Below, in pieces: positions 10,162 to 19,028 of a stretch of 32,975 nucleotides of DNA. Source of the stretch: Planctomycetota bacterium (GTDB lineage: Bacteria > Planctomycetota > PLA2 > JAEUHO01). A program made the position numbers and the translations under genes. Position 1 is the first letter of the stretch; each line of letters begins with the position of its first letter. A model generated the notes under the pieces. It searched no databases and was not told the origin of the DNA. It saw only the letters and a list, made by a program, of their open reading frames with translations. The stretch lies in contig JASJAY010000039.1 of the NCBI GenBank assembly GCA_030066775.1, positions 1 to 32,975 of the forward strand, written 5' to 3'.

Positions 10162-10213
10162 GGTCAGGTCCTCGTACACCCGGGCGGCAGGGCCCCCCGG
10201 GGCGTGTCTTCGC

Positions 10214-10240
10214 GTTTGCGCCCGGATCTTGGGCGCAAGC
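10214..10240 (-). promoter_or_regulatory. Stem-loop at the predicted 5' end of the rpsB mRNA
   Basis: GTTTGCGCCC (10214-10223) pairs with GGGCGCAAGC (10231-10240) around a 7-nt loop, giving ten pairs including one G-U. It starts almost exactly at the start site expected from the promoter at 10246-10273. It may stabilise the transcript or act as an S2 autoregulatory leader. The latter is inferred from rpsB leaders in other bacteria; no family match could be tested. Confidence 0.5.
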
Positions 10241-10245
10241 AGGGG

Positions 10246-10273
10246 AGTGTAGCCCTGCCCCTTCGGCGGTCAA
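10246..10273 (-). promoter_or_regulatory. rpsB: Predicted sigma-70-type promoter of the rpsB operon
   Basis: On the minus strand TTGACC (10273-10268) and TACACT (10251-10246) are 16 nt apart. The site lies in the 171-nt gap between the Gfo/Idh gene and rpsB and matches the expectation that rpsB-tsf starts its own transcript. Confidence 0.55.
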
Positions 10274-10332
10274 GCCGGGGGCAAGCCCCTCTCGGGGCCC
10301 GCAAGGCCCCATTTGGCGCGGAATTCGGCGGT

Positions 10333-11394
10333 TCAGCCGCGCGCGGGCTGGCGGCCCCGGATGTCGGCCAGGACGCGCTCCGCGAGGCGCAGCGCCCGCA
10401 GGCCCTCCATGCCCCCGACGACCGGCCGCCGGCCCGTGCGCACCGCGCAGAGCAGGGCGAGGATCTCCTCGCGCAGCGGCTCGCTGTCGGAGATCGGCAC
10501 CCGCTCCGTCTGGAGCAGGGACTCGAAGTCCGGGCCGGCGCCGTTGACGCGCCCGGGCTCGAGATCGGCGCCGCGGGCGGCGAGCTCGGCGAACAGGGCG
10601 CTCCAGTCCTCGGCGCGCTGGCGACGGCGCACGATGCGCGCCTCCCGGCGGTCGTAGTCGAGGCTCAGGTAGGCGTGGTGCGAGAAGATGCGGGTGCGGC
10701 GCATGCGCTGCTGGGCGACCCGGCTCGCGGTGACGTTGGCCACGCAGCCCGAGGGGAACGTGATGCGCACGTTCGCGACGTCCTCGTAGTCGCTGGCGAG
10801 GGACACGCCGACGGCCTGCACGTCGACCGGCTCCTCGTTGACGATGTGGCTCACCAGGTCGAGGTCGTGGATCATCATGTCCATCACGACCCCGACGTCC
10901 ATCGCACGGCCGGCGAAGGGCGCGAGGCGGTGGACCTCGATGTACTGCGGCGGGCTGCCGAGCTTGTCGATCGCGGCGGTGACCGGGTTGAAGCGCTCGA
11001 GCAGACCGACCTGCATCTGCGCTCCGCCGGCCTCGGCGGCGCCGACCAGGGCGCGCGCGTCGCTGGTGCTGCCCGCCACGGGCTTCTCGACGAGACAGCT
11101 CACGCCGGAGCGCAGGAGCGGCTCGGCCACGCGGCGGTGCACCGACGTCGGCACGGCCACGCTCACGATGTCGGGCATCTCGGGGAGCTCGTCGAGAGAA
11201 CCCACGAGCGGCACCTGGAGCCGGTCGGCGACCGGCTTCGGCCCGTCCAGATCGATGTCCACGAGACCCACGAGGCGCACGTTCGCCTCGTCGGCCCCGA
11301 GGCCCCTCTGCTGTTCCAGCTCGCGGTAGACGCGTGCGTGGTGGCGGCCGAACGTACCGACCCCCACCACGGCGGCTCGCAGCTCGCGCGTCAT
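10333..11394 (-). CDS. Gfo/Idh/MocA-family oxidoreductase, lpxA-linked (GnnA-like candidate)
   Basis: 353 residues. The N-terminal Rossmann fold has GVGTFGRHHARVY (about 11-23) for NAD(P) binding, then the family motif VEKPVA near residue 100 and the conserved MDMMIHDLDLVSHIV, holding the catalytic-type Asp/His pair. The C-terminal half is the alpha/beta sugar-binding domain. GGGAGGGAGAG precedes the ATG. It lies 129 nt after lpxA and is the last gene before rpsB. In Acidithiobacillus and Leptospira the Gfo/Idh enzyme GnnA oxidises UDP-GlcNAc at C3, so that the aminotransferase GnnB can make UDP-GlcNAc3N for LpxA. The lpxA linkage here suggests a similar role, but no gnnB is in the window. 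Function is inferred; family assignment is firm. Confidence 0.88.
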   Translation of the reverse strand: MTRELRAAVVGVGTFGRHHARVYRELEQQRGLGADEANVRLVGLVDIDLDGPKPVADRLQVPLVGSLDELPEMPDIVSVAVPTSVHRRVAEPLLRSGVSCLVEKPVAGSTSDARALVGAAEAGGAQMQVGLLERFNPVTAAIDKLGSPPQYIEVHRLAPFAGRAMDVGVVMDMMIHDLDLVSHIVNEEPVDVQAVGVSLASDYEDVANVRITFPSGCVANVTASRVAQQRMRRTRIFSHHAYLSLDYDRREARIVRRRQRAEDWSALFAELAARGADLEPGRVNGAGPDFESLLQTERVPISDSEPLREEILALLCAVRTGRRPVVGGMEGLRALRLAERVLADIRGRQPARG

Positions 11395-11523
11395 GCTCTC
11401 CCTCCCTGCCTAGGAGTCATGCCTGTCGTCGTCCGGCACGCAGTGCCGCACGCTTCTTGTCCCTCACCGCCCGGCGCGGTGTTGTCTGGGCCCCGGCTCG
11501 TCCCCGACCCTGCCTTCGGGAAT

Positions 11524-12327
11524 CTAACCGCGCGGCCGCTCCAGGGCCCGGCCCTGCCGACCGGCCTGGGACGCCCGCAGCGCCTCCAACAGCTCACCAA
11601 TGTACCTGTTCCCGTCCGAATTCCGCTCGGCTTCCTCGATCGCCTCGGACGAGGAGACCCGCTGGGAGATGAGGATGCGGTGCAGGGTGCGCTTGACCGC
11701 CTGGACGTCGTCCTCGTCCATGCCGGAGCGGCGCATGCCGATCACGTTGGCCGCCCGGACGCGTGCCGGATGGCCCTCCACGATGCTGAAGGGCGGCACG
11801 TCGACCGTGATCCGGGTGAGCCCGCCGACGTAGGCCAGTCGGCCGATCGTCGTGAAGTGATGGCAGGCGCTGGCCCCGTTCATGATCGCGCCGTCCTGGA
11901 CGTAGACGTGGCCGGCGAGCAGCACGTGGTTGGACAGGATCACCCCGTCCCCCACCACGCAGTCGTGCGCCACGTGGCAGCCCACCATCAGGAGGTTCCG
12001 GTTGCCGATCCGCGTGAGCCCGCCCGCCTTGCCGGTCCCCGGATGCACCGTGACGTGCTCGCGGAAGATGTTGTGATCGCCGACCTCGAGCCGCACGGGC
12101 TCGCCCTCGTACTTGAGGTCCTGGGGCACCGCGCCGATGACGGCCCCCGGGAAGATCCGGTTGCCCTCGCCGAGGGTCGTGTCCCCCATCACGCACGCGT
12201 TGGCCATGACCTCCGAGCCCGCGCCGATCCGCACGGTGCCTTCGATCACGGCGTACGCGCCCACGACCACGTCGTCGGCCAGCTCGGCCCTCGCATCGAC
12301 TACGGCGGTGGGATGGATGGTGGTCAT
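11524..12327 (-). CDS. lpxA: UDP-N-acetylglucosamine acyltransferase LpxA
   Basis: 267 residues (E. coli 262). It performs the first lipid A step, transferring a 3-hydroxyacyl chain from ACP to UDP-GlcNAc. The left-handed beta-helix hexapeptide repeats are evident from IHPTAVVDARAELADDVVVG onward. The catalytic histidine lies in MVGCHVAHDC, equivalent to the E. coli MINAHIAHDC segment. NIFREHVTVHPGT and DVPPFSIVEGHPARVRAANV match the substrate-binding and C-terminal signatures. The E. coli-like HQF is HHF here. The start ATG 12327 overlaps the lpxC-fabZ stop (ATGA), so translation is coupled. The reading frame stays open upstream to 13365, but only this part is lpxA. Confidence 0.96.
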   Translation of the reverse strand: MTTIHPTAVVDARAELADDVVVGAYAVIEGTVRIGAGSEVMANACVMGDTTLGEGNRIFPGAVIGAVPQDLKYEGEPVRLEVGDHNIFREHVTVHPGTGKAGGLTRIGNRNLLMVGCHVAHDCVVGDGVILSNHVLLAGHVYVQDGAIMNGASACHHFTTIGRLAYVGGLTRITVDVPPFSIVEGHPARVRAANVIGMRRSGMDEDDVQAVKRTLHRILISQRVSSSEAIEEAERNSDGNRYIGELLEALRASQAGRQGRALERPRG

Positions 12328-13613
12328 GCGCTCGGCGGCTCCGTGAGCGCGAAGTTGAGTCTCGCCTCCGACACCAGCGCCCCCTCGACGGTGGAACGAC
12401 AGCGGACCCGACCGCGGCCACTCGAGAGGCGGATCGTCGTGGCCTCCATTCGGATCTGGTCGCCGGGCACGACGGCGCGCCGGAACTTCACGCGATCGAT
12501 CGAGAGCAGCACGGGCACCTTGCCCGTGAGCTCGAGCTTGCGCAGCAGGAGGATGCCCGCGAGCTGCGCCATGGCTTCGAGGATGAGCACCCCCGGCATG
12601 ATCGGCTCGCTGGGGTAGTGGCCCTGGAAGAAGGGCTCGTTCACGCTCACGTTCTTGATGCCGACGGCGCGCTGGAAGCCGTCGACCTCCACCACGCGAT
12701 CGACGAGCAGGAACGGATAGCGGTGCGGGAGGATGCGCCGGATCTGCACCGAGCCGAGGCTCGAGGCCTTCTTCCGGCGCGGCTCGAGCAGCGCGCGCAC
12801 GAGCCGGAGGTTCGCGACGTGCCCGCTCTTGTAGGCGATGACGTGCGCGTCGAGGTCGCAGCCGAGCAGGAACAGGTCGCCGAGCAGATCGAGCGTCTTG
12901 TGCCGCGCGAACTCGTCGGGGAACCGCAGCTCGTTGTTGATCGGCCCGTCGGCCCCCACCACGAGGGTGTTCTCGTACGTGGCCCCCAGGCCGAGGTTCA
13001 TCTTGCGCAGCGCCTGCGCCTCGGACTCGAGGCAGAAGGTGCGCGCGCCCGCGACCTCCGCCTTGAACGTCTCCGGCGTCACGCGCAGCGAGAAGTGCTG
13101 CACGTCGAGGTACTCGTGCCCGTAGTCGAGCGTGTACGACGCCGTGAGCCCCGACGGCGCGGGCATCGCCACCACGGTGGCGTCGCCGCTTGCCTTCACG
13201 CTGATGGGCTGGGCCGGCTTGAGCACGGTGCGCTCGGCCTCTTGCTCTTCGATCCCGAGGCTCTCCAGGAGCTCGAGGAAAGGGCGCGCCGACCCGTCGA
13301 CGCCGGGGCACTCCGGCCCGTCGAGGAAGACGTCGAGGTTGTCGATGCCGAGACCCGTGCAGCACGCGAGGAAGTGCTCGACGGTGTGGACGTCCGCGTC
13401 GCGGTCGCCGATCAGGGCGGTGCGACGCTGCATCTCGCGGAGGTTCTCGGAGCGCGCGGGCACGCGCGGGCTCTTGGGCAGATCGTCACGGATGAACGTG
13501 ACGCCCGCGTTCTCCGCGGCGGGCTCGATGCGCAGGGAGGTCGACTTGCCGGAGTGGAGGCCCACGCCGGAAATCTCGCCCTTCCGTCGAACCGTCCTCT
13601 GCTTGCGGGCCAT
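12324..13613 (-). CDS. lpxC-fabZ: Bifunctional LpxC-FabZ: UDP-3-O-acyl-GlcNAc deacetylase / 3-hydroxyacyl-ACP dehydratase
   Basis: 429 residues from ATG 13613 (CGGAG 3-4 nt upstream); an in-frame GTG at 13634 would add seven residues before the conserved KGEISGVGLHSG. Residues 1 to about 280 are LpxC, the committed Zn-dependent step of lipid A synthesis: HTVEHFLA (E79, H80), RHKTLDLLGD (H238, D242) and SGHVAN (H265) hold the zinc ligands and catalytic residues. After a short RRKKASS linker, residues from ~287 are FabZ: ILPHRYPFLLVDRV (H297) and MPGVLILEAMAQLAG (E346) carry the dehydratase dyad. The fusion is known in Bacteroidota and some other diderm phyla and ties lipid A to fatty acid synthesis. 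It follows skp by 37 nt and overlaps lpxA by 4 nt. Confidence 0.97.
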   Translation of the reverse strand: MARKQRTVRRKGEISGVGLHSGKSTSLRIEPAAENAGVTFIRDDLPKSPRVPARSENLREMQRRTALIGDRDADVHTVEHFLACCTGLGIDNLDVFLDGPECPGVDGSARPFLELLESLGIEEQEAERTVLKPAQPISVKASGDATVVAMPAPSGLTASYTLDYGHEYLDVQHFSLRVTPETFKAEVAGARTFCLESEAQALRKMNLGLGATYENTLVVGADGPINNELRFPDEFARHKTLDLLGDLFLLGCDLDAHVIAYKSGHVANLRLVRALLEPRRKKASSLGSVQIRRILPHRYPFLLVDRVVEVDGFQRAVGIKNVSVNEPFFQGHYPSEPIMPGVLILEAMAQLAGILLLRKLELTGKVPVLLSIDRVKFRRAVVPGDQIRMEATTIRLSSGRGRVRCRSTVEGALVSEARLNFALTEPPSA

Positions 13614-13650
13614 GCGCTCCGCGGGCCCTCCCACCGGCCTCGTGTGGCGT

Positions 13651-14211
13651 CTACTTCTTCTCGAACATCTTCGCGACCTCGCCGGTGATGTCGAGGGGCG
13701 TGTCGAACCAGACGACGGAGCGCAGCGCGACCTTCATCACGAAGTCGTTGCGGTCCGTGGCGTTGAGCTCGTCCTGGGTCATCTGCAGGACCAGGGTGAT
13801 GCCGTTCGTGCGCGCGTACGTCGCGACGTTGGCGCGGACGGCCGCGTGGATGCTCTCGAGCTCCTTCACGTACTGGCGCCGCGCCGTGTTGATCTTGAAC
13901 TTGAAGTCGTACTCGTCGAGCCAGGCCTGCTTCTCGAACTGAGACTGCTTGTTGATGCGACGGGTGTCGCCCTCGGGCAGCTCGAGGATCTCCTTGCGCA
14001 GGCGCTCGAGGCGCTCCTTGCTGCGCTGCAGGAACTCACCCGCCTCCTGCTCCTTCGTCTCGAACAGCTTGCGAAGGGCCGCCGTGTCGGGGTGCTTGTT
14101 GATCAGCTCGAGCATGTCGACCACGGCCACCTTGACATCGGGGGCGGCGGTGGCGGACGGGGTGACCGCGAGGATCAGCAGGACGGCGAGTACGGGCACG
14201 ATGCGAAGCAT
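13651..14211 (-). CDS. skp: OmpH/Skp-family periplasmic chaperone
   Basis: 186 residues. AAGGAG lies 8 nt before ATG 14211. A signal peptide (MLRIVPVLAVLLILAVTPSA, cleavage near ATAA) is followed by DVKVAVVDMLELINKHPD, the family's opening beta-strand. Then comes a long charged coiled coil (about 45-130, for example KERLERLRKEILEL and FEKQAWLDEYDFKFKI). The C-terminal strand segment NGITLVLQMTQDELN ends the typical Skp fold. Skp shields unfolded outer-membrane proteins on the way to BamA. The next gene upstream is bamA (56-nt gap), the usual pairing. The open frame continues upstream to 14955 in antiphase to bamA, but that part is not coding. lpxD, often located between skp and the lpx genes, is absent. 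Confidence 0.93.
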   Translation of the reverse strand: MLRIVPVLAVLLILAVTPSATAAPDVKVAVVDMLELINKHPDTAALRKLFETKEQEAGEFLQRSKERLERLRKEILELPEGDTRRINKQSQFEKQAWLDEYDFKFKINTARRQYVKELESIHAAVRANVATYARTNGITLVLQMTQDELNATDRNDFVMKVALRSVVWFDTPLDITGEVAKMFEKK

Positions 14212-14267
14212 GCGTGGGCTCCTTTCCAGGGGTAGCGCGTCATTCTGGCCGCTCCGGAGGGCCGTCA

Positions 14268-17072
14268 CTAGAAATCGCGACCGAGGTTGAAGGAGACGAC
14301 CTGCTCGTCGTCCTCGTCCTCGGAGAAGATCGGGAAGCCGAAGTCGAAGGCGAGCGGGCGGCTGCCCAGCATGGGCACCACGAGCCGGATGCCGAAGCCC
14401 ACGGAGAGGCGCCAGTCGCCGGCGTCGTCCTCCCAGAGGCTCGTCGCCACCGTGCCGAAGTCGGTGAACGCGACCACGCCCAGGGTCTTGGCGATCAGCG
14501 GGTACTCGTACTCGAGCGAGCCGGTCAGCAGCCACTCGCCGCCGATCGGATCGCCGGCCACGTGCGGGCCCACCCCGCGGAAGGCGAAGCCGCGGAAGGT
14601 GCTGCCGCCCGCGTAGTAGCGCTCGTACGGGGGCAGCTCGGGCGTGTCCTCGAGGGCCTCGCCGTAGCCGAGGTTGAGGCGCGAGGAGAAGCGCTGCCGC
14701 TTGCCCTCGTCGTCTTCGCTCAGCACGCGCCGGTAGGACAGGGAGCCGTTGAGCTTGTAGAAGTCGAGGTCGCCGCCGAGCGCCGTGCCCGCGAGCTCCG
14801 CCACGGCCGAGGCGGAGAACTCCCAGCGCTGGGTACGGATGTCGTCCCGCGCGCTGTAGCGCAGGCTGGCGGAGAGGCCGCGCAGCTCCTGCTCGTCCCG
14901 GAACAGGAAGGCGCCGGGGATGGCGTCCGCCTCGAGGTCGTTGATGTCGATCCACTCGTGGCGCCAGCGGAGGTTCGTGGTCAGGCGGTTGCGCTCGTCG
15001 CGCGACTCGTAGAGCGGGTAGCCGAAGGCGACCGTGTAGCCGGCGCGATCGACCACGTAGTCGTCGCGGAAGCTGAAGGTCTTGTAGGCCGCCGTCTCGA
15101 ACGAGAGCAGGCTGCCGAAGAGGCGCGGCTCGCGGAAGCGCACGCGGAACGCGGACTCCACGGTGCTGGGCTGGATGAAGATGTCGAACTCCTGCCCGGC
15201 GCCCGTGAACGTCCGGCGCGAGATGAGCTCGTCCGTGGAGCGCGGGGGGCGCGCGAGGTCGAAGTTGCGCTTCGTGAACTGGATCGAGCCGAACGCGCCA
15301 CCGTTCGTGCTGATCCCGAGGCCGAAGTTGAAGTTGCCCGTCTTGCCCTCGACCACCTCGTACACGACGCTCTTCCAGCCCTCCAGGGGCTCGTCGTCCG
15401 GCCCGAAGGCATCGCTCATGCGCATGCTGACGCGATCGAACCAGCCGGTGCGGCGGATGCGCGCCTCGCCGCGCTCCAGCTCGCCTCGATCGACGTAGCC
15501 GCCCGGCGAGAGCTTGACCTCGCGGCGCAGGATCTTGTCGCGGGTGTACTCGTTGCCCACGAAGTCGATGCGCGCGATGCGCAGCTTGGGGCCTTCCTTC
15601 ACGACGATCTTGAGATCGACGACCAGCTCGTCCTCGCGGCCGCGCTGCTCGGGGATGTCGATCGAGGCCTCCAGGTAGGAGCGCTTGAAGTACTCGTCGC
15701 GGATCTTCTCGATGCCTTCCTTGAGCTTCGTGCCCGAGAAGGCGCCGCCGTCCTCGAGCGGGATCCAGCTGCGGAGCCGATCGACCGTGAAGTACTGGAT
15801 GTCTTCCAGCGTGGGCCCGATCGCGGGGTTCTCCTCGTAGCGCTCGATCTCCAGCTCGAGCCTGCCCAGCCGGTAGGGCTGGTGCTCCTCGATGACGATC
15901 GAGACGATGACCTTCGACTTGTCGTCCGAGAAGCGCGGCGTGTCGAGGAAGACCTCGGCGTCGAGATAGCCCTCGTCGCGGTAGGCCTGCTTGATTGCGA
16001 TGACGTCCTCGATCAGCGCGTCCTCGCGATACGGCGCGCCGCCGAAGATGGCCTGCAGCCCCTCGGGCTCCTTGATGAGCATCACCTCGCGCAGCTTCTT
16101 CTGCGGAATCGCGAAGTTGCCGCGGAAGACGATCCGCTCCACCTCGACCTCGGGGCCTTCGACGATCGCGATGTCGACGCGCCTGCCGCCGTTGGCGAGC
16201 GTGGTGATCTGCGGCTCGGTGACGTGGGCGAAGTGGTAGCCGCGCAGCTTGTAGGCCGCGACGATGTCCTGCGCGTCCTCCGACAGGTGGTACGGGTTCA
16301 GGGGGAACCCGACCTTCGTGCGCATGAGCTCGCGGATCTCGGGGGCCTCGAGCGCCGCGTTGCCGCGCACGTTCAGCTCCACGACGAGCGGGTTCTCCGC
16401 AACGCGGATGCGCAGGACGATCCCGCCCGGCACCTCCTCCTGGCGGATGTCCACCTCGCGGAAGTACTGGAACAGCGTGACCATGTCGGCCTCGAGCGCC
16501 ACCTCGTCGAGGCGCTGCCCCTCCTTGTTGCGCATCAGCACCTTGATGCTGGACGGGCTGTAGACGACCGTGCCCTCGAACTCGATGCGCCGGATGATCG
16601 GCGCCGGGGCGTTCGGATCACGCGGCGCCGGAGGCTGGTCGTCGGGCGCCGCAGGCTGCGCGGGAATCGGTGCCGGCTGCGGTGCGGCGGGCGTCGCGGG
16701 GCGCGGCGCCGGAACGGGCGCCAACGGCCGACGCGGGACCACGTCGGGCGGCGGAGGTGGCGGCGGGACGCGATCGTCGCGCGGTGCGGCGGGCATCGCG
16801 GGGCGCGGCGGCTGCACCGGTTGCACGGGCTGCCGCGGCTGGGGCGGTGCAGGCTGTCGCGGGGCGGGTTGCGAGCGACCGTCCGGCGGCCAGTTGGGTG
16901 GCGGCGGAGGCGGCGGCGGGGGATCGGCGTAGGCCGCGCTCTGGAGCGCGGGCGTGGACACGACGAGCGGTGCCGCGACGAGCAGCAGCAGTCCCGCCAC
17001 GGCGAGCCATGCGATCCGCACCGGACGCACGCCATGCGGGCGTGCGCGCGCGAGTCGTCGGGCGCTCACCAC
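14268..17072 (-). CDS. bamA: Outer membrane protein assembly factor BamA with proline-rich spacer
   Basis: 934 residues from GTG 17072 (GGGAG about 8 nt upstream; GTG 17069 is an equal alternative). An upstream GTG at 17309 would add 79 basic residues before the signal peptide and is rejected. Signal peptide: basic n-region, core AWLAVAGLLLLVAAPLVV, cleavage after AYA near residue 49. Residues 51-158 are extremely Pro/Ala/Gln rich, including runs of nine and seven prolines. Five POTRA-like repeats follow (about 159-575; openings such as IRRIEFEGT, VVELNVRGN, VERIVFRGN, IARIDFVGN). The Omp85 barrel then runs to the C-terminal NLGRDF, ending in Phe as outer-membrane barrels do. BamA folds and inserts outer-membrane proteins. 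The long spacer is unusual compared with proteobacterial BamA. Confidence 0.95.
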   Translation of the reverse strand: MVSARRLARARPHGVRPVRIAWLAVAGLLLLVAAPLVVSTPALQSAAYADPPPPPPPPPNWPPDGRSQPAPRQPAPPQPRQPVQPVQPPRPAMPAAPRDDRVPPPPPPPDVVPRRPLAPVPAPRPATPAAPQPAPIPAQPAAPDDQPPAPRDPNAPAPIIRRIEFEGTVVYSPSSIKVLMRNKEGQRLDEVALEADMVTLFQYFREVDIRQEEVPGGIVLRIRVAENPLVVELNVRGNAALEAPEIRELMRTKVGFPLNPYHLSEDAQDIVAAYKLRGYHFAHVTEPQITTLANGGRRVDIAIVEGPEVEVERIVFRGNFAIPQKKLREVMLIKEPEGLQAIFGGAPYREDALIEDVIAIKQAYRDEGYLDAEVFLDTPRFSDDKSKVIVSIVIEEHQPYRLGRLELEIERYEENPAIGPTLEDIQYFTVDRLRSWIPLEDGGAFSGTKLKEGIEKIRDEYFKRSYLEASIDIPEQRGREDELVVDLKIVVKEGPKLRIARIDFVGNEYTRDKILRREVKLSPGGYVDRGELERGEARIRRTGWFDRVSMRMSDAFGPDDEPLEGWKSVVYEVVEGKTGNFNFGLGISTNGGAFGSIQFTKRNFDLARPPRSTDELISRRTFTGAGQEFDIFIQPSTVESAFRVRFREPRLFGSLLSFETAAYKTFSFRDDYVVDRAGYTVAFGYPLYESRDERNRLTTNLRWRHEWIDINDLEADAIPGAFLFRDEQELRGLSASLRYSARDDIRTQRWEFSASAVAELAGTALGGDLDFYKLNGSLSYRRVLSEDDEGKRQRFSSRLNLGYGEALEDTPELPPYERYYAGGSTFRGFAFRGVGPHVAGDPIGGEWLLTGSLEYEYPLIAKTLGVVAFTDFGTVATSLWEDDAGDWRLSVGFGIRLVVPMLGSRPLAFDFGFPIFSEDEDDEQVVSFNLGRDF

Positions 17073-17245
17073 GTCAGGAACTCCCGTCCTTCCAACCGGA
17101 CGGCGTGTCGCCTCCGGCCCGCTACCGCGATCTGCACGTGTCCTCCCTGCCCGTCGCCGCTCCGGTAACGGCGTGTCCCTGGGCACTCGAGAGGAGCGTC
17201 GACCGAGCGCCCTTCGGACAGGGCCCCCCCGCATCGTGCAGCGGG

Positions 17246-17272
17246 ATTGTAGTGCCCGGGAGGGGCGGGCAA
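17246..17272 (-). promoter_or_regulatory. Predicted promoter of the bamA-skp-lpxC operon
   Basis: In the 264-nt dnaB-bamA gap, the minus strand carries TACAAT (17251-17246), five of six consensus bases, with TTGCCC (17272-17267) 15 nt upstream. The predicted 5' leader to bamA is about 165 nt. A small GC hairpin (17325-17338, AGCCCC/GGGGCT) overlaps the dnaB stop and could weaken read-through. Confidence 0.5.
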
Positions 17273-17336
17273 GAGCGCCCTTCCAGCGCCTGTCCCGGGG
17301 TGTCACCACCGCGTCATCGCCGCGAGCCCCCAGGGG

Positions 17337-18728
<1,392 letters not shown>

Positions 18729-18832
18729 CACCACCTCCGCGGGACGGCACGCCCTGTCGAAGGCGAGACCACTCCACGCTCCAATTGTCCGGATGTGGCG
18801 GACAGCCCCGCGCAAGGCCGGCGGACCGCGGG

Positions 18833-18895
18833 TTCCACAGGCTTTCCGCCTTCTTCCCGCAGGGTTTGACGCCGGTTTTCCACGGGGTTTTCCAC
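18833..18895 (-). repeat. Three DnaA-box-like repeats upstream of dnaB
   Basis: GGTTTTCCAC occurs twice as a direct repeat 12 bp apart (18874-18883 and 18886-18895), and TTCCACAGG lies at 18833-18841. Read on the minus strand these are GTGGAAAACC, GTGGAAAACC and CTGTGGAA, close to degenerate DnaA boxes (TGTGGAAAA type). DnaA binding is an inference. Confidence 0.45.
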
Positions 18896-18907
18896 CACTT
18901 TTGAACG

Positions 18908-18957
18908 TAAGTCGTTGAACCAGAACGACTTATGTCATCCCCGCGGGCGCCCTGCAA
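18908..18957 (-). promoter_or_regulatory. Predicted dnaB promoter overlapped by an operator-like inverted repeat
   Basis: On the minus strand TTGCAG (18957-18952) and CATAAG (18934-18929) are 17 nt apart. TAAGTCGTT at 18908-18916 and AACGACTTA at 18924-18932 form a perfect 9-bp inverted repeat with a 7-nt centre, covering the -10 box and the expected start site. This is the usual position for a repressor operator. The cognate protein is unknown. Confidence 0.5.
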
Positions 18958-19028
18958 GCACAATCCGAGCCCGGTCCCTTGATTTGCGGCCCTGCTCAGC
19001 GGGCAGGGTCGGTCGGGCGCGCCTGACG

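Larger units (their letters stand above)
18729..19028. other. 300-nt control region between rplI and dnaB
   Basis: No gene is seen. The dnaB-proximal part holds three DnaA-box-like repeats (18833-18895). The middle holds a perfect 9-bp inverted repeat overlapping a predicted promoter (18908-18957). The rplI-proximal part (18960-19028) shows a short GC hairpin, CCCTGC/GCAGGG, that may end the rplI transcript. The stretch 18865-18935 is clearly more AT-rich than its surroundings. Confidence 0.6.

Noticed and set aside
10162-10332. rpsB leader considered as a metabolite riboswitch
   Set aside because: Only simple hairpins are visible and no known aptamer signature is recognised.
9076-12618. A 1180-codon plus-strand open frame opposite rpsB, the oxidoreductase, lpxA and lpxC-fabZ
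   Set aside because: Antisense shadow of well-supported genes, no ribosome binding site and no recognisable domain.
12328-13365. Upstream extension of the lpxA frame
   Set aside because: The frame is open but overlaps lpxC-fabZ in another phase; the conserved LpxA sequence begins at ATG 12327 in an ATGA overlap.
14212-14955. Upstream extension of the skp frame
   Set aside because: It lies within bamA in another phase; the signal peptide and ribosome binding site fix the start at 14211.
14214-17168. A 984-codon plus-strand open frame opposite bamA
   Set aside because: It mirrors bamA codons and translates to Val/Ala/Asp/Arg-rich sequence without domains.
18829-18957. Region upstream of dnaB considered as the chromosomal origin
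   Set aside because: No dnaA, dnaN or parAB nearby, and only three degenerate boxes; a promoter control role is enough.
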